A stretch of 44,689 bases of DNA from Eggerthellaceae bacterium (GCA_009782605.1 WRIR01000019.1:1-44689); one strand, 5' to 3'. Positions 1-8,565 are shown, numbered from the stretch's first letter. A program made the numbers and translations. Notes: generated from the letters alone by a model not told the origin.

Positions 1-31
1 GTTTTCGTGCAGGGTGTGGTAGTCTTCATTT

Positions 32-81
32 GGACTTCCTTTCTTCTCGATGTGTTGACAACAACGATTGTAAGGAAGTCC
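32..81. repeat. Inverted repeat with 10-bp perfect arms
   Basis: GGACTTCCTT at 32-41 is the exact reverse complement of AAGGAAGTCC at 72-81, separated by 30 bases. A T-rich stretch (TTCTGTTTTGTT) follows on the plus strand, so it may be a terminator for a gene entering from the left, or the edge of a mobile element. No gene is visible in 1-242. Confidence 0.45.
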
Positions 82-168
82 TTCTGTTTTGTTCATTCAG
101 ATATTGTCAATACCAATTACCCCGCTTCACCTAACACGCACCAAGCGACTATCGTTCTCAGCTGTCGC

Positions 169-223
169 TCTCGGACGCAGGGAAGGTCCCCGATGTGTCT
201 CGGACGCAGGGAAGGTCCCCGAT
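169..223. repeat. Two tandem copies of a 26-bp unit
   Basis: A 26-base unit beginning TCTCGGACGCAGG occurs at 169-194 and again at 198-223, a 29-base period. It lies just downstream of the hipA-like stop codon. No coding role is seen. Confidence 0.7.
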
Positions 224-242
224 ACGTCCTGCCCCGGAGGGC

Positions 243-1628
243 TCACCCGAGGGGTTGCGTGCAGCGTTCTATGTCGTGGGCGATGGCCTGCGCCTTTTCG
301 GGGGGGACCTGTGCCTTTTCGGCGTAGCGGGGCCAGCGGGCAGCCGCTGCCAAGGCGGCGTCGATGATGTCCCCGGGGGCAGAGACGCGATAGCGGCGGG
401 CCAGCACCATAAGGTCATGCCGCTCGATGTTTGAGAACTTCCCGTTGACGGCCATCAAATGCCTGCTGACCCAGGGGCTGTCCGGGCTGTAGGCATGGGT
501 CAGGTCGTAGGCCGGGGCGAGGCTCCAGGCTCCGTCAGGGGTCATCAGGAAGCTGAGATTCTTGGTATGGTCGTCGTTGTTCGCCATCGCCACGTTGAAT
601 ACCATGCGCCGGAACAGCTCGTCTGCCGCTGTGTAGCCCAGGCCGATCTCCTCGGCGGCCATGAATGCCTGGTGGTAGTCGTGGGCGTCGCGCACGTTGA
701 AGTCCAGCCCTCCCAGGGCGCACAGGGTCTGCATGTGCAGCTTCCCGCCCTCGGACGTGCGGTCGAAGCGCCTTGCCATAAAGTGTGCGCGGCCTGCGGC
801 CTCGTACAGGCGGCAGGGATGCATGTCTATCCCCATGTCGCAGGCCATGAGGTAGTAGGCGTACTCGATGCGCCCGTACGCCTGCCGGCACGGGCCACCG
901 GAGGGGGTTGCGGGCGAAAGGTCGAACTTGATGATCCAGTGCCCGTACCCGGGCGGAAGGCCGAACTGGCCGGACACGAAGGCATCCGCCTGCTCATGGT
1001 AGCCGACCACCGCTTTGGCACGGGCGCCCCCCGCACTCGTGCTGATGTCGACAAGCTGCTGTAAGGCATTTTCGGAAGGGTCGCTTTCGCGGTCGCTGCC
1101 GAAGCCGGGGGGGCCGTCGACTGCGCCGAGCTGCCCTGCAAGCCCGATCTCCGGATTCTGGGAGTCCTGCCCGAGCCTCACCGACAAGGCCTGCCGTGCC
1201 GTCTCGACGAGGCTGCCCATCTCAAGGGCGCTGGGCGGCACGTCCCCGTCACGCAGGGCCGGGCGGAACTCAAGGGCGCCCATGGCGCGCGTTCCCATGT
1301 ATGCCAGGCGGTCGAGCGCGGTGACCTGCCGCCAAGAGACGCCGTGCGCTGCCATCCAGCCATTTATCAGCATGTTGCCGAAGCTGTCCGGCAGGCTGTC
1401 GGCGATGAAGGCCGGCAAGCCGTAAAAGGTCTCCCGCGACAAGGAGGGGAAGACCTTCGCCCCCTGCTCGGACAGCGGAAGGAGCAAGGGCGAGAGCTCC
1501 AGCCCCGAACGGCGGTGCGCCTCGTAATACTCGAAGGCATACACCCCGTAGCGGGCGTCGAGGGCCAGTGCCCCGACCGGCTGGCCCCAGCAAAGCACCT
1601 CGATGCTGTTGACGGGCTTATAGGGCAT
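243..1628 (-). CDS. hipA: HipA-family serine/threonine kinase toxin
   Basis: This 461-residue protein resembles the kinase toxin of HipBA modules; in E. coli HipA phosphorylates glutamyl-tRNA synthetase and triggers dormancy, but the target here is unknown. Visible HipA hallmarks are a glycine-rich nucleotide loop (STSAGGARAK, about residues 197-206), HWIIKFD near 230-236 holding the likely ATP-contacting lysine, the catalytic motif NNDDHTKN at 350-357, and SLAPAYDL at 369-376 with the metal-binding Asp. The N-terminal subdomain ends with the typical LPDSFG motif (79-84). Length is normal for the family (about 410-450). The ATG at 1628 lies 11 bases inside the upstream hipB-like gene, so the pair is translationally coupled. 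No key residue appears to be missing, so it looks intact. Confidence 0.9.
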   Translation of the reverse strand: MPYKPVNSIEVLCWGQPVGALALDARYGVYAFEYYEAHRRSGLELSPLLLPLSEQGAKVFPSLSRETFYGLPAFIADSLPDSFGNMLINGWMAAHGVSWRQVTALDRLAYMGTRAMGALEFRPALRDGDVPPSALEMGSLVETARQALSVRLGQDSQNPEIGLAGQLGAVDGPPGFGSDRESDPSENALQQLVDISTSAGGARAKAVVGYHEQADAFVSGQFGLPPGYGHWIIKFDLSPATPSGGPCRQAYGRIEYAYYLMACDMGIDMHPCRLYEAAGRAHFMARRFDRTSEGGKLHMQTLCALGGLDFNVRDAHDYHQAFMAAEEIGLGYTAADELFRRMVFNVAMANNDDHTKNLSFLMTPDGAWSLAPAYDLTHAYSPDSPWVSRHLMAVNGKFSNIERHDLMVLARRYRVSAPGDIIDAALAAAARWPRYAEKAQVPPEKAQAIAHDIERCTQPLG

Positions 1629-2046
1629 GGCCGCCTCCCGCAGGCGCGTCCTCGGTGCCAGGCGGCGCGCTTTCCTTGGACGACGCTTCCGTTGTGGCAG
1701 CCCGGCTCACGGGGACGGCTCCCGTATGTCCGTGGGCCGGGCCGGTCGGGCGGATGGGGGCGCGTGCGCGGGCACGTTGGCGGGGCTTGCCGAGGGCGTG
1801 CACCTGTACGGGGCTGACCGAGGCCGCAGGGGCCAGCTGCTCCAGCCAGTCCTCCTGCCTGAGCACCTGCAAGACCTTGACGAGGGTGGCAAGGGAAGAG
1901 CCTTTGCCGCCCTCCAAGCGCGAGACGCTTGCCACGCCGATGCCTGCCCGCAAGGCAAGCTCGCCCTGGCTCACGTTCAGGCGAAGGCGGAGCTCCTTGA
2001 TTTGCGAGCCGAGGAACAACTCCCAGTCCTGTACGGTTCTATACAT
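1618..2046 (-). CDS. hipB: HipB-like helix-turn-helix antitoxin
   Basis: A 142-residue protein with a Cro/C1-type helix-turn-helix (about residues 14-70: LRLRLNVSQGELALRAGIG then VASVSRLEGGKG), followed by a long low-complexity tail rich in Arg, Ala and Pro. Its place directly before hipA, with overlapping reading frames, identifies it as the cognate antitoxin and autorepressor. A TTG five codons upstream (2061) is also in frame, but an AGGT ribosome-binding site lies between it and the ATG at 2046, so I chose the ATG. The tail is longer than in E. coli HipB (88 residues), where the C-terminus contacts HipA; whether this tail does so is unknown. Confidence 0.85.
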   Translation of the reverse strand: MYRTVQDWELFLGSQIKELRLRLNVSQGELALRAGIGVASVSRLEGGKGSSLATLVKVLQVLRQEDWLEQLAPAASVSPVQVHALGKPRQRARARAPIRPTGPAHGHTGAVPVSRAATTEASSKESAPPGTEDAPAGGGHAL

Positions 2047-2051
2047 ATCAT

Positions 2052-2110
2052 TACCTATCAATAATTATTTGTTATCTCAATATATGTGTTTAGTATATCA
2101 TATTCTATAG
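2052..2110 (-). promoter_or_regulatory. AT-rich promoter/operator region of the hipBA-like operon
   Basis: Sixty bases of strongly AT-rich DNA in an otherwise GC-rich neighbourhood, directly upstream of the antitoxin. Several TATA-like hexamers are present and I cannot choose one -10 box. Autoregulatory HipB sites would be expected here, but no clean E. coli-like operator palindrome is visible. Confidence 0.4.
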
Positions 2111-2182
2111 ATTAACAAGCGTGTATTCATCGCAGGGCGAGCAGGGGCGGGCAGGGGCGCTCCTATTTTGTCCTGCACCCCC

Positions 2183-2306
2183 GCGTCATTGCGGGCCTGA
2201 CCCGTCGCCCCATCCGTCGCCCCAGTCGAATCCGTGCACCCCCGCGTCATTGCGGGCCTGACCCGCCCAGGCGCCCCGCCGTCATTGCGGGCCTGACCCG
2301 CAATCC
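2183..2306. repeat. Three direct copies of a short GTCATTGCGGGCC palindromic repeat
   Basis: Units beginning GTCATTGCGGGCCTGACCCG occur at about 2185, 2245 and 2281; the last is complete and ends CAATCC. The core ATTGCGGG-tcagg-CCCGCAAT is a hairpin. Further copies on the opposite strand lie at 2754-2872 and 23548-23575, so this is a dispersed intergenic family. Confidence 0.8.
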
Positions 2307-2370
2307 TCAAGGCGCAGAAGCTACGAGCACGAGAACTCGCAGGACCGGCAAAGACAGCGAAGGTTTAATA

Positions 2371-2398
2371 GTTACGCCGGCTGGCAAGCCGGCGTAAC
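2371..2398 (-). terminator. Hairpin downstream of tRNA-Val
   Basis: GTTACGCCGGCT at 2371-2382 and AGCCGGCGTAAC at 2387-2398 form a perfect 12-bp stem with a 4-base loop, 8 bases past the 3' end of tRNA-Val. The U-tract is weak (TATTAAACC on the minus strand). Confidence 0.6.
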
Positions 2399-2405
2399 GA
2401 ATAGA

Positions 2406-2480
2406 TGGTGGGCGTTACTGGATTTGAACCAGTGACCCCTACCGTGTGAAGGTAGTGCTCTCCCGCTGAGCCAAACGCCC
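2406..2480 (-). tRNA. tRNA-Val (anticodon CAC)
   Basis: Complete cloverleaf on the minus strand. The acceptor stem is GGGCGTT paired with AACGCCC, the D arm GCTC/GAGC, the anticodon stem CTACC/GGTAG around loop TTCACAC (anticodon CAC, reads GTG), and the T arm ACTGG-TTCAAAT-CCAGT. The 3' CCA is encoded (TGG at 2406-2408 on the plus strand). Length is 75 nt including CCA. Confidence 0.95.
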
Positions 2481-2515
2481 GAAACCACGACGGCCAATAT
2501 CGCCGTGCTTGATGT

Positions 2516-2544
2516 ATTTTAGCGGTCACCGGGGCTTTACGCAA
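2516..2544 (-). promoter_or_regulatory. Promoter of tRNA-Val
   Basis: On the minus strand TTGCGT (2544-2539) and TAAAAT (2521-2516) are separated by exactly 17 bases, about 35 bases upstream of the tRNA 5' end. Confidence 0.6.
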
Positions 2545-2631
2545 GGAATCCATATATTTTTTGGTAGGGTGCCCTCACTTTAGGTTACAATAATCAACCG
2601 CATCCGGCTTCTGAGGCATTCGCCAGGCATG

Positions 2632-2706
2632 GGGCCCATAGCTCAACGGTGGAGCAGAGGACTCATAATCCTTTGGTTGCAGGTTCGAATCCTGCTGGGC
2701 CCACCA
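2632..2706 (+). tRNA. tRNA with CAT anticodon (Met elongator or Ile2)
   Basis: Complete cloverleaf: acceptor GGGCCCA/TGGGCCC, D arm GCTC/GAGC, anticodon loop CTCATAA (anticodon CAT), T arm GCAGG-TTCGAAT-CCTGC, encoded CCA at 2704-2706. It lacks the initiator's unpaired first base, so it is not tRNA-fMet. Sequence alone does not tell me whether it is elongator Met or Ile2 (lysidine-modified). Confidence 0.9.
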
Positions 2707-2753
2707 CTTATTCGTTACGCCGGTCCTGGAAGCGCCTATGGTTCTGCGCCTTT

Positions 2754-2872
2754 AGGATTGCGGGTCAGGCCCGCAATGACGGCGGGGGGCCTGGCCGGGG
2801 CGGGCAGGATTGCGGGTCGGACAATGACGGCGGGCGGAGCGGACAGGATTGCGGGTCGGGCCCGCAATGACG
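2754..2872. repeat. Three inverted copies of the ATTGCGGGTC palindromic repeat
   Basis: AGGATTGCGGGTC...CCCGCAATGACGG is complete at 2754-2782 and 2844-2872. A shortened copy at about 2806-2830 has lost part of the second arm. They are the reverse complement of the copies at 2185-2306 on the other side of the tRNAs, and may act as hairpin terminators after the CAT tRNA. Confidence 0.8.
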
Positions 2873-2921
2873 GCAGGCAGGGCCTGTCCCCACGAGTTCC
2901 CAGGAGTTCTTGATTTTCTTG

Positions 2922-2949
2922 TTGCCATGGGGGGGCTTTAGGGTATAAT
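2922..2949 (+). promoter_or_regulatory. Promoter of tRNA-Asn
   Basis: TTGCCA at 2922-2927 and a perfect TATAAT at 2944-2949, spacer 16, with the tRNA starting 27 bases past the -10 box. Confidence 0.8.
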
Positions 2950-2975
2950 TTGCTCTTGCGCGTTAAGTGCAGCAT

Positions 2976-3050
2976 TCCTCGGTAGCTCAACGGCAGAGCA
3001 TCCGGCTGTTAACCGGAGGGTTGTAGGTTCGAATCCTACCCGGGGAGCCA
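2976..3050 (+). tRNA. tRNA-Asn (anticodon GTT)
   Basis: Acceptor TCCTCGG/CCGGGGA (one T-G pair), D arm GCTC/GAGC, anticodon stem TCCGG/CCGGA with loop CTGTTAA (anticodon GTT), T arm GTAGG-TTCGAAT-CCTAC, discriminator G and encoded CCA at 3048-3050. Confidence 0.95.
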
Positions 3051-3061
3051 TCAGTATCGTC

Positions 3062-3095
3062 CGTATAGGGCTCGAAAGGGCCCTATACGTGTTTT
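3062..3095 (+). terminator. Rho-independent terminator of tRNA-Asn
   Basis: CGTATAGGGC (3062-3071) and GCCCTATACG (3080-3089) make a perfect 10-bp stem with an 8-base loop, followed by TGTTTT. The next 220 bases to the ABC-F start are very GC-rich with short direct repeats; I see no gene there. Confidence 0.8.
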
Positions 3096-3314
3096 CCGAG
3101 GCTTTTCGCGAATGGCCGAGGGCTGTCGTCGTCCAACCGCGGCAGCCTTCATGGATAGGAGGGAAAGGAGCCGCGCCCTGGGAGGCGGCCGGGGGTCCGT
3201 CGGCCGCGGCCCGGGGCGGCCCGGAGGTCCGTCGGGCACGACCCGGGAGTTCGTCGGGGGTCCGCCGGGCACGGCCCGGGGCGGCCCGGGGCGGCCCGGA
3301 GCAGGCGTCAGCAG

Positions 3315-5456
3315 ATGATCATGCAGCTTGAGCATATCACGAAGGCCTTTGGAAGCCGGGTCCTGTTCTCGGACCTGTCCTTGCGCCTTGAGGACCACGA
3401 CCGCCTGGCGCTTGTCGGGCCGAACGGGGCGGGAAAGACCACGCTGCTCAACATCATCGCCGGGAAGGACGGCGCCGACAGCGGCAAGACCATGTTCGCG
3501 AAGGGCACCCAGGTCGGTTACCTTGAGCAAGAGGCCATCGAGATGGCCGAACGCCCCATTTTCGAGGAGGTCATCTCGTCCCAGACCGACATCCTCGAAG
3601 CCGAACAGCTGCTGCGCCGCCTGGAAGGGTCGCTCGGCGCGGCCCCGACCCCCTCCCAGCTTGCGGCCTGCGGCCGTGCGCGCGACCAGTACGAGGCCCT
3701 GGGCGGCTACACCCTGGAATCGAAGGTGCGCAGCGTCTTGTTCGGCCTCGGCTTCAAGGAGGGCGACCTTACGCGCGCGACGACGGAGTTCTCGGGCGGC
3801 TGGCAGATGCGCATCGCACTCGCAAAGCTGCTCGTGAGCGCACCCGAGGTCCTGCTGCTCGACGAGCCGACGAACCACCTCGACCTCGAAAGCGTGAAGT
3901 GGCTCGAAGGGTTCCTGCGCGGCTGGACGGGGGCGATCATCGTGGTAAGCCACGACCGCGCCTTCATGGACAACATGGTCAACCGGGTCGCCGAGCTCGA
4001 AGGCACCGAGCTCATGTTGTACCAGGGCAACTATTCCGCCTACCTCAAGGCGCGCGAAACCTGGCTCGAACAGCTGCGCGCGGCAGCGGCGAGCCAGGCG
4101 AAGGAGATAGCCCACATGGAGGCCTTCGTCGAGCGCTTCCGCTACAAGGCCTCGAAGGCGAAGCAGGCGCAGGACCGCCTGAAGAAGCTGGAGAAGATAG
4201 AGCGCATCAGGCTTCCCGAAGAGAAGGCGACCGTGCACTTCAACTTCAAGCAGCCGCCCCGCACCGGAGAGGTGGTCGTGGGCATCGAAGGGCTTTGGAA
4301 GGGCTTCGGGAAAACGCAGGTCTACGACGGGCTGGACCTCACCTTGTACCGCGGCGACAAGATAGCCCTGGTGGGGCCCAACGGCGCGGGAAAGTCGACC
4401 CTGCTCAAGATGGTCGCGGGCGTGCTTGCACCCGACGCGGGGAAGATCGGCTACGGCATACACGTGACCACGACCTACTACGCGCAGCACCAGCTCGAAG
4501 AGCTCCGTTCGCGCAACACGGTCTTTCAGGAGCTCGACCGGGTGGCCCCCGGCTGGAGCATAGCCCAGGTGCGCACCCTGCTCGGCGCGTTCCTGTTCAC
4601 CGGCGACGACGTGGAAAAGAAGGTAAGCGTGCTCTCGGGCGGCGAGAAGAGCCGCCTTGCCCTGGCGAAGATGCTCGTCGCCCCGAGCCCTTTGCTCTGC
4701 CTCGACGAGCCGACGAACCACCTCGACATCGCCAGCTCCGACATCCTGGAACAGGCGCTGCGGGCCTTCGAGGGGACGATCCTCTTCATCACCCACGACC
4801 GCCACCTCATCCGCTCTATAGCCAACCGCATCATCGAGGTACGCCCCGGCACAGTGACGAACTACGACGGGGACTACGACTACTACCTGTTCAAGAGCGA
4901 GCAGGCGGAAAACCTCGCGGAACACGCAGACCCGCTTCCCGGCGAGGACGCTGCGGGCGGGGGGCGGGTTGCGGCTGCGGCGGGCCCCGCAGGCAGCAAC
5001 CGCGCTGCCCTCACCGCTGCCGCCGACGCCCGCAGCGCCGCCGCGGGCAGCAACCGCGCTGCCACCGGCAACGGCGCATTGCCCGCCACCGCCGCCGCGG
5101 GCAGCGCTGCCGCCGAGGCCCAGCTCACGGCAGAGCGGGGCAGCGCACCGAAGACGAAGGAGCAGAAACGCAAGGAAGCCGAGGCCCGCAACAGGGCCTA
5201 CGCCGCGCTCAAGCACCACCGCTCCCGCCTGGCGGAGCTCGACTCCCAGATGGGGCAGGACAACCAACGCATGGCCGAGCTCCTCGACCTCATGAGCGAC
5301 CCGGCCTTCTACACGAGCGAGGACGCCTCAAGCGACGCCGTTGCCGAGCACGCACGCCTCAAGAAGCGGATCGCCGCCGCGGAAGAGGAATGGTTCCTCC
5401 TTTCCGAAGAGCTTGAGGCAGAGCTGAGACGGCAGCAGCTTGAAGCCGACGTTTGA
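3315..5456 (+). CDS. ABC-F family ATPase (translation factor type)
   Basis: A 713-residue cytosolic protein with two ABC ATPase domains and no membrane segment. ABC-F proteins bind the ribosomal E site and relieve stalling or protect against antibiotics. Domain 1 has Walker [10 protein letters not shown] (35-43), signature FSGGW (about 157) and Walker [12 protein letters not shown]. After a Lys/Glu-rich inter-domain linker, domain 2 has [17 protein letters not shown] and [12 protein letters not shown] low-complexity Ala/Gly/Asn segment (about 545-610, repeated GSNRAA) leads to a C-terminal coiled coil (about 620-710). The ATG at 3315 has GGAG 13 bases upstream; a second ATG at 3321 is possible. 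The subfamily (YdiF/YfmR-like housekeeping versus resistance) cannot be decided from sequence alone. It appears to be monocistronic. Confidence 0.92.
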   Translation: MIMQLEHITKAFGSRVLFSDLSLRLEDHDRLALVGPNGAGKTTLLNIIAGKDGADSGKTMFAKGTQVGYLEQEAIEMAERPIFEEVISSQTDILEAEQLLRRLEGSLGAAPTPSQLAACGRARDQYEALGGYTLESKVRSVLFGLGFKEGDLTRATTEFSGGWQMRIALAKLLVSAPEVLLLDEPTNHLDLESVKWLEGFLRGWTGAIIVVSHDRAFMDNMVNRVAELEGTELMLYQGNYSAYLKARETWLEQLRAAAASQAKEIAHMEAFVERFRYKASKAKQAQDRLKKLEKIERIRLPEEKATVHFNFKQPPRTGEVVVGIEGLWKGFGKTQVYDGLDLTLYRGDKIALVGPNGAGKSTLLKMVAGVLAPDAGKIGYGIHVTTTYYAQHQLEELRSRNTVFQELDRVAPGWSIAQVRTLLGAFLFTGDDVEKKVSVLSGGEKSRLALAKMLVAPSPLLCLDEPTNHLDIASSDILEQALRAFEGTILFITHDRHLIRSIANRIIEVRPGTVTNYDGDYDYYLFKSEQAENLAEHADPLPGEDAAGGGRVAAAAGPAGSNRAALTAAADARSAAAGSNRAATGNGALPATAAAGSAAAEAQLTAERGSAPKTKEQKRKEAEARNRAYAALKHHRSRLAELDSQMGQDNQRMAELLDLMSDPAFYTSEDASSDAVAEHARLKKRIAAAEEEWFLLSEELEAELRRQQLEADV

Positions 5457-5652
5457 GAGGCACCCGGCAACCGGAAGCAGGCGGCATCCCCGCCGCCCGA
5501 CACCCGGCAACCAGCACCCCGCCGCCAGCCGCCCGGCACTCGGCATCCCCGCCGCCCGACAACCGGCAACCAGCACCCCGCCGCCCGGCACCCGGCACCC
5601 GGAAGCAGGCGACAACCGGCACTCACAACGCACAACCAGCACCCCGCCAACC
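5457..5652. repeat. Degenerate tandem low-complexity repeats
   Basis: About 195 bases made of imperfect units such as CCGGCAACCAGCACCCCGCC, with shared blocks CCCGCCGCCCG and CGGCACCCGG. Units vary in length with no regular spacer. No credible open frame with a start signal is seen. Confidence 0.75.
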
Positions 5653-5662
5653 AGGCCGATTG

Positions 5663-5707
5663 CTTATGAAGTTTTCCGGTCAGGGTGCCGCCCGGGGCCT
5701 TCATAAG
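5663..5707. promoter_or_regulatory. 9-bp inverted repeat upstream of the protease gene
   Basis: CTTATGAAG (5663-5671) and CTTCATAAG (5699-5707) are perfect reverse complements, 27 bases apart, ending 15 bases before the ATG at 5723. It could be an operator or a leader hairpin; the function is not known. Confidence 0.45.
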
Positions 5708-5722
5708 GTAGACTAGGCCATT

Positions 5723-6403
5723 ATGTCAGCGAACATCCCGTACATCATATGCAGCATCCTGAGCTTCCTCCCGGCCATCGTGTGCCACGAGGTGATGCAC
5801 GGCTTTGCCGCGCACAAGCTCGGCGACCCGACGGCGAAGGACGCCGGACGGCTGTCCCTGAACCCGGTGAAGCACATCGACCCCTTCGGCACGGTCATCC
5901 TGCCCGCGATGCTGATACTGGCAAACGGGCCGGTCTTCGGCTACGCGAAGCCGGTCCCCTACAACCCGCGCTACTTCAAGGACCCCCGCAAGGGCGACCT
6001 CATCGTGGGCCTGGCAGGCCCGGCGGCAAACCTCGTGCTGGCCCTGCTCGGCGCGGGGCTCGCCTGGGCGCTGTGGCCCGTCGCCCAAGGGTCGGGCTTG
6101 GACAACGACCTCTTCCTCTACTTCTACGCGCTCTTCCTCCCCCTGTTCACGCTCATCAACCTCTACCTGATGTTCTTCAACCTCCTGCCGATCCCCCCGC
6201 TCGACGGATCGAGCATCTTCGCCTTCATCCTGCCCGAGCGCTTCTTGCCGGGCTACTACAAAATCCAGCAATACTCCTTCCCCATCTTCCTCGTCATCGT
6301 CATCGGGCTGCCCTACCTGCTTGGGGTAAACCCGGTCAGTTTATACCTCCGCGCGACCGCCGGGAATATAGCCAACCTGGTATTCCCCTTCGCAATCGGC
6401 TGA
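5723..6403 (+). CDS. Site-2 protease family (M50) membrane metalloprotease
   Basis: A 226-residue polytopic protein of the compact bacterial M50 type. The zinc-binding HEVMH (residues 22-26) lies in the first membrane segment, and the third ligand is in NLLPIPPLDG (D161). Hydrophobic segments near 5-25, 57-70, 93-120, 128-158 and 185-215 fit an intramembrane protease. It lacks the PDZ domain of RseP. The substrate is unknown; small M50 members near trpS-scpA-scpB are a common arrangement in Gram-positive bacteria. The start at 5723 has only a weak ribosome-binding site. It heads a compact plus-strand gene run, with 66 bases to the trpS start. Confidence 0.88.
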   Translation: MSANIPYIICSILSFLPAIVCHEVMHGFAAHKLGDPTAKDAGRLSLNPVKHIDPFGTVILPAMLILANGPVFGYAKPVPYNPRYFKDPRKGDLIVGLAGPAANLVLALLGAGLAWALWPVAQGSGLDNDLFLYFYALFLPLFTLINLYLMFFNLLPIPPLDGSSIFAFILPERFLPGYYKIQQYSFPIFLVIVIGLPYLLGVNPVSLYLRATAGNIANLVFPFAIG

Positions 6404-6469
6404 GAGTTGCGCAAGGTCACAGGCCAGATGCGCGGTCCGAACCGGAAAGACACGAGAGAGGGGAACGCC

Positions 6470-7573
6470 ATGCCCGAAATGCCTGAGACGCCCGAGACGC
6501 CCGGGATGCCCGAAACGCCCGGGATGCCCGAAACGCCCGAAGAGATCATCCTCACCGGATACCGCCCGACGGGCAGGATGCACCTGGGGCACTGGTTCGG
6601 CAACCTCCAGAACATGCTCGCCTTGCAGCACGACTTCGACGAGACCTACTACTTCGTCGCCGACTGGCATGCGCTCACGAGCGACTGGGCCGACCCGGGC
6701 CGCCTCATCGAGCACACCGAGGACATGGTGCTCGACTGGTGCGCCGCCGGGATCGACCCGGAGAAGTCGACCATCTACCGGCAGTCGGACATCCCCCAGA
6801 TTGCCGAGCTCAACATATACTTCGCGCTCGTGACCCCCATGGGCTGGCTTGAGCGGGTGCCCACCTACAAGGAGCAGCGCGACAACATACAGGACAAGGA
6901 CCTCGGCAACGTCGGCTTCTTCCAGTACCCGATGCTGCAGGGCGCCGACATCGCCATCATGCGGGCCACACAGGTCCCCGTCGGCGAGGACCAGCTGCCC
7001 CACCTTGAGGTCGGCCGCGAGATAGTGCGCCGCTTCAACTACACCTACGGCGAGGTCGTCAAGGACGGCAAGGGCAAGGGGGAAGACCTCGTGGTCGGCC
7101 CGCTCGTGGAACCGCAGGCGCTCATCGCGGGCGCGGGCGCGCGTGTGCCGGGGCTCGACGGGCGCAAGATGTCGAAGAGCTACGACAACGCGCTCTTCAT
7201 ATCCGACGACGAGGAAACCTTGCGGCACAAGGCCATGGGCTGCATCACCGACCCGGCGCGCAAGCTCAAAACCGACCCGGGCGACCCGGACATATGCCCC
7301 CTGCACCAGATACACCGGCTGGTCGGGGACGCGGCCGTCATCGCGGAGTTCGACGAGTGCTGCAGGAAGGCGAGCTGCGGCTGCGTCGCCCACAAGAGGA
7401 AGTTCGCCGACGACATCGTCGCCTACCTGGCACCCTTCCGCGCCCGCCGCGGGGAACTTGCAGGGCTTTCCGGCTATGCGAAAGAGGTGCTGGCCGCCGG
7501 TGCCGCGAAGGCGCGCCCGAAGGCCGAAGAGACCATCCGGCTGTGCCGCGACGCCATGAACATCACGCTGTAA
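6470..7573 (+). CDS. trpS: Tryptophanyl-tRNA synthetase
   Basis: A class I aminoacyl-tRNA synthetase that charges tRNA-Trp in the cytosol, 367 residues. GYRPTGRMHLGHWFG (about 29-43) carries the HIGH-type motif HLGH, and GRKMSKSYDN is the KMSKS motif. The QVPVGEDQ segment typical of TrpS is also present. The frame is open back to a TTG at 6407, but the ATG at 6470 has GAGAGAGGGG 8-16 bases upstream and is preferred. The first 25 residues are an unusual repeat of MPETPG-type units (MPEMPETPETPGMPETPG), encoded by tandem GC-rich repeats and absent from ordinary TrpS. It ends with TAATG, sharing one base with scpA. Confidence 0.95.
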   Translation: MPEMPETPETPGMPETPGMPETPEEIILTGYRPTGRMHLGHWFGNLQNMLALQHDFDETYYFVADWHALTSDWADPGRLIEHTEDMVLDWCAAGIDPEKSTIYRQSDIPQIAELNIYFALVTPMGWLERVPTYKEQRDNIQDKDLGNVGFFQYPMLQGADIAIMRATQVPVGEDQLPHLEVGREIVRRFNYTYGEVVKDGKGKGEDLVVGPLVEPQALIAGAGARVPGLDGRKMSKSYDNALFISDDEETLRHKAMGCITDPARKLKTDPGDPDICPLHQIHRLVGDAAVIAEFDECCRKASCGCVAHKRKFADDIVAYLAPFRARRGELAGLSGYAKEVLAAGAAKARPKAEETIRLCRDAMNITL

Positions 7574-8544
7574 TGTCGTACCGGATCCGCATAGAGAGCT
7601 TCGAGGGGCCCTTCGACCTGCTCTTATACCTTGTCAGCCAGCAGAAGGTGGACATAGGCGCGATATCCATCACCGAGATTGTCGACCAGTTCCTCGCCGA
7701 GGTCTCCCGGATGCGCAACCTCGACCTCGACGTGGCGAGCGACTTCCTCCTGGTGGCATCGACCCTGCTTGAGATCAAGGCCGCAAGCCTCATCCCGGTG
7801 CCGAAGTCCGATGTCGCCGGCGAGTTCGAGGAAATCACCGCCTCCGAGGCACGTGACATCCTTGTCGCCCGCCTTGTCGAGTACAAGAAGTACAAGACCG
7901 CCGCCACCGCGCTCCAGACGCGCTTCGAGAACGAGGGCCGCATGCACGGCCGCCCCTTCGGCCCCGACCGCGCGCTGCTCACCCTGATGCCCGACTACCT
8001 GGAAGGCCTTACCCTTGAGGCCCTGGCGCTGCTGTGCATCAACTCCTACACGAAGCGCGAGGAATTCCTGCTTGAGGCCGAGCACATCGCCGCCAAGCCG
8101 ATCCCCATCGAGATACACGTCCGGGCGATACACCAACGCATCGCGGGCGCAAAGCGCCTGCGCTTCTCCGACCTGGTCAGCGCACACACGCCGCACCCGG
8201 TGCTCGTCGCAACCTTCCTTGCCATCCTTGAGCTCTACAAGCGCTCCATGGTGAAGCTGGTGCAGAAGCGGGCCTTCGCCGACATCGACATCCACTACAT
8301 CGAGGGCAGCGGCGAGCTCAGCTTCGAGGGCGACGACGCTATCACGTCGGTGGCGGAAACGGAAGCGGGGGAAGCGGTGCCGGGCGCGGGGGCGGCGGGA
8401 GTCGCAGGTGCGGAAGCGGTGCCGGTGCCGGACGCGGAGGCAGCGGCGGAGGTGCCGAGGACCGCAGCGGGTGGCGGTGCGGCGGCGTCGGCGGAAGTGG
8501 AAGCTGGGACGGCAGAGCCCGCAGGGGCCCAACAGGCGAAATGA
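7573..8544 (+). CDS. scpA: Segregation and condensation protein A
   Basis: The kleisin subunit of the SMC-ScpA-ScpB condensin complex, 323 residues. It starts at the ATG overlapping the trpS stop (TAATG), so it is probably made by translational coupling. The ScpA N-terminus is clear: FEGPFDLLLYLVSQQKVDI (about 9-27), followed by the conserved ASDFLLVASTLLEIKA helix. The C-terminal winged helix lies near 200-250 (VATFLAILELYKRSMVKL). Past residue 260 the protein becomes a low-complexity Ala/Glu/Gly/Val tail, longer than in typical ScpA (about 240-260 residues). It is followed 21 bases later by scpB, its partner. Confidence 0.95.
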   Translation: MSYRIRIESFEGPFDLLLYLVSQQKVDIGAISITEIVDQFLAEVSRMRNLDLDVASDFLLVASTLLEIKAASLIPVPKSDVAGEFEEITASEARDILVARLVEYKKYKTAATALQTRFENEGRMHGRPFGPDRALLTLMPDYLEGLTLEALALLCINSYTKREEFLLEAEHIAAKPIPIEIHVRAIHQRIAGAKRLRFSDLVSAHTPHPVLVATFLAILELYKRSMVKLVQKRAFADIDIHYIEGSGELSFEGDDAITSVAETEAGEAVPGAGAAGVAGAEAVPVPDAEAAAEVPRTAAGGGAAASAEVEAGTAEPAGAQQAK

Positions 8545-8565
8545 CGAAAGAAAGCCGAGGACTCG

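Noticed and set aside
3051-5267. A 738-codon open frame on the minus strand opposite the ABC-F gene
   Set aside because: It is a GC-rich shadow: the plus-strand frame has all ABC motifs, while this one has low-complexity sequence and no recognisable domain.
5457-5652. Possible CRISPR array
   Set aside because: Repeat units overlap, vary in length and lack unique spacers; no cas genes are present.
6407-6469. TTG start for trpS at 6407
   Set aside because: The ATG at 6470 has a good purine-rich ribosome site, and the intervening residues have no family resemblance.
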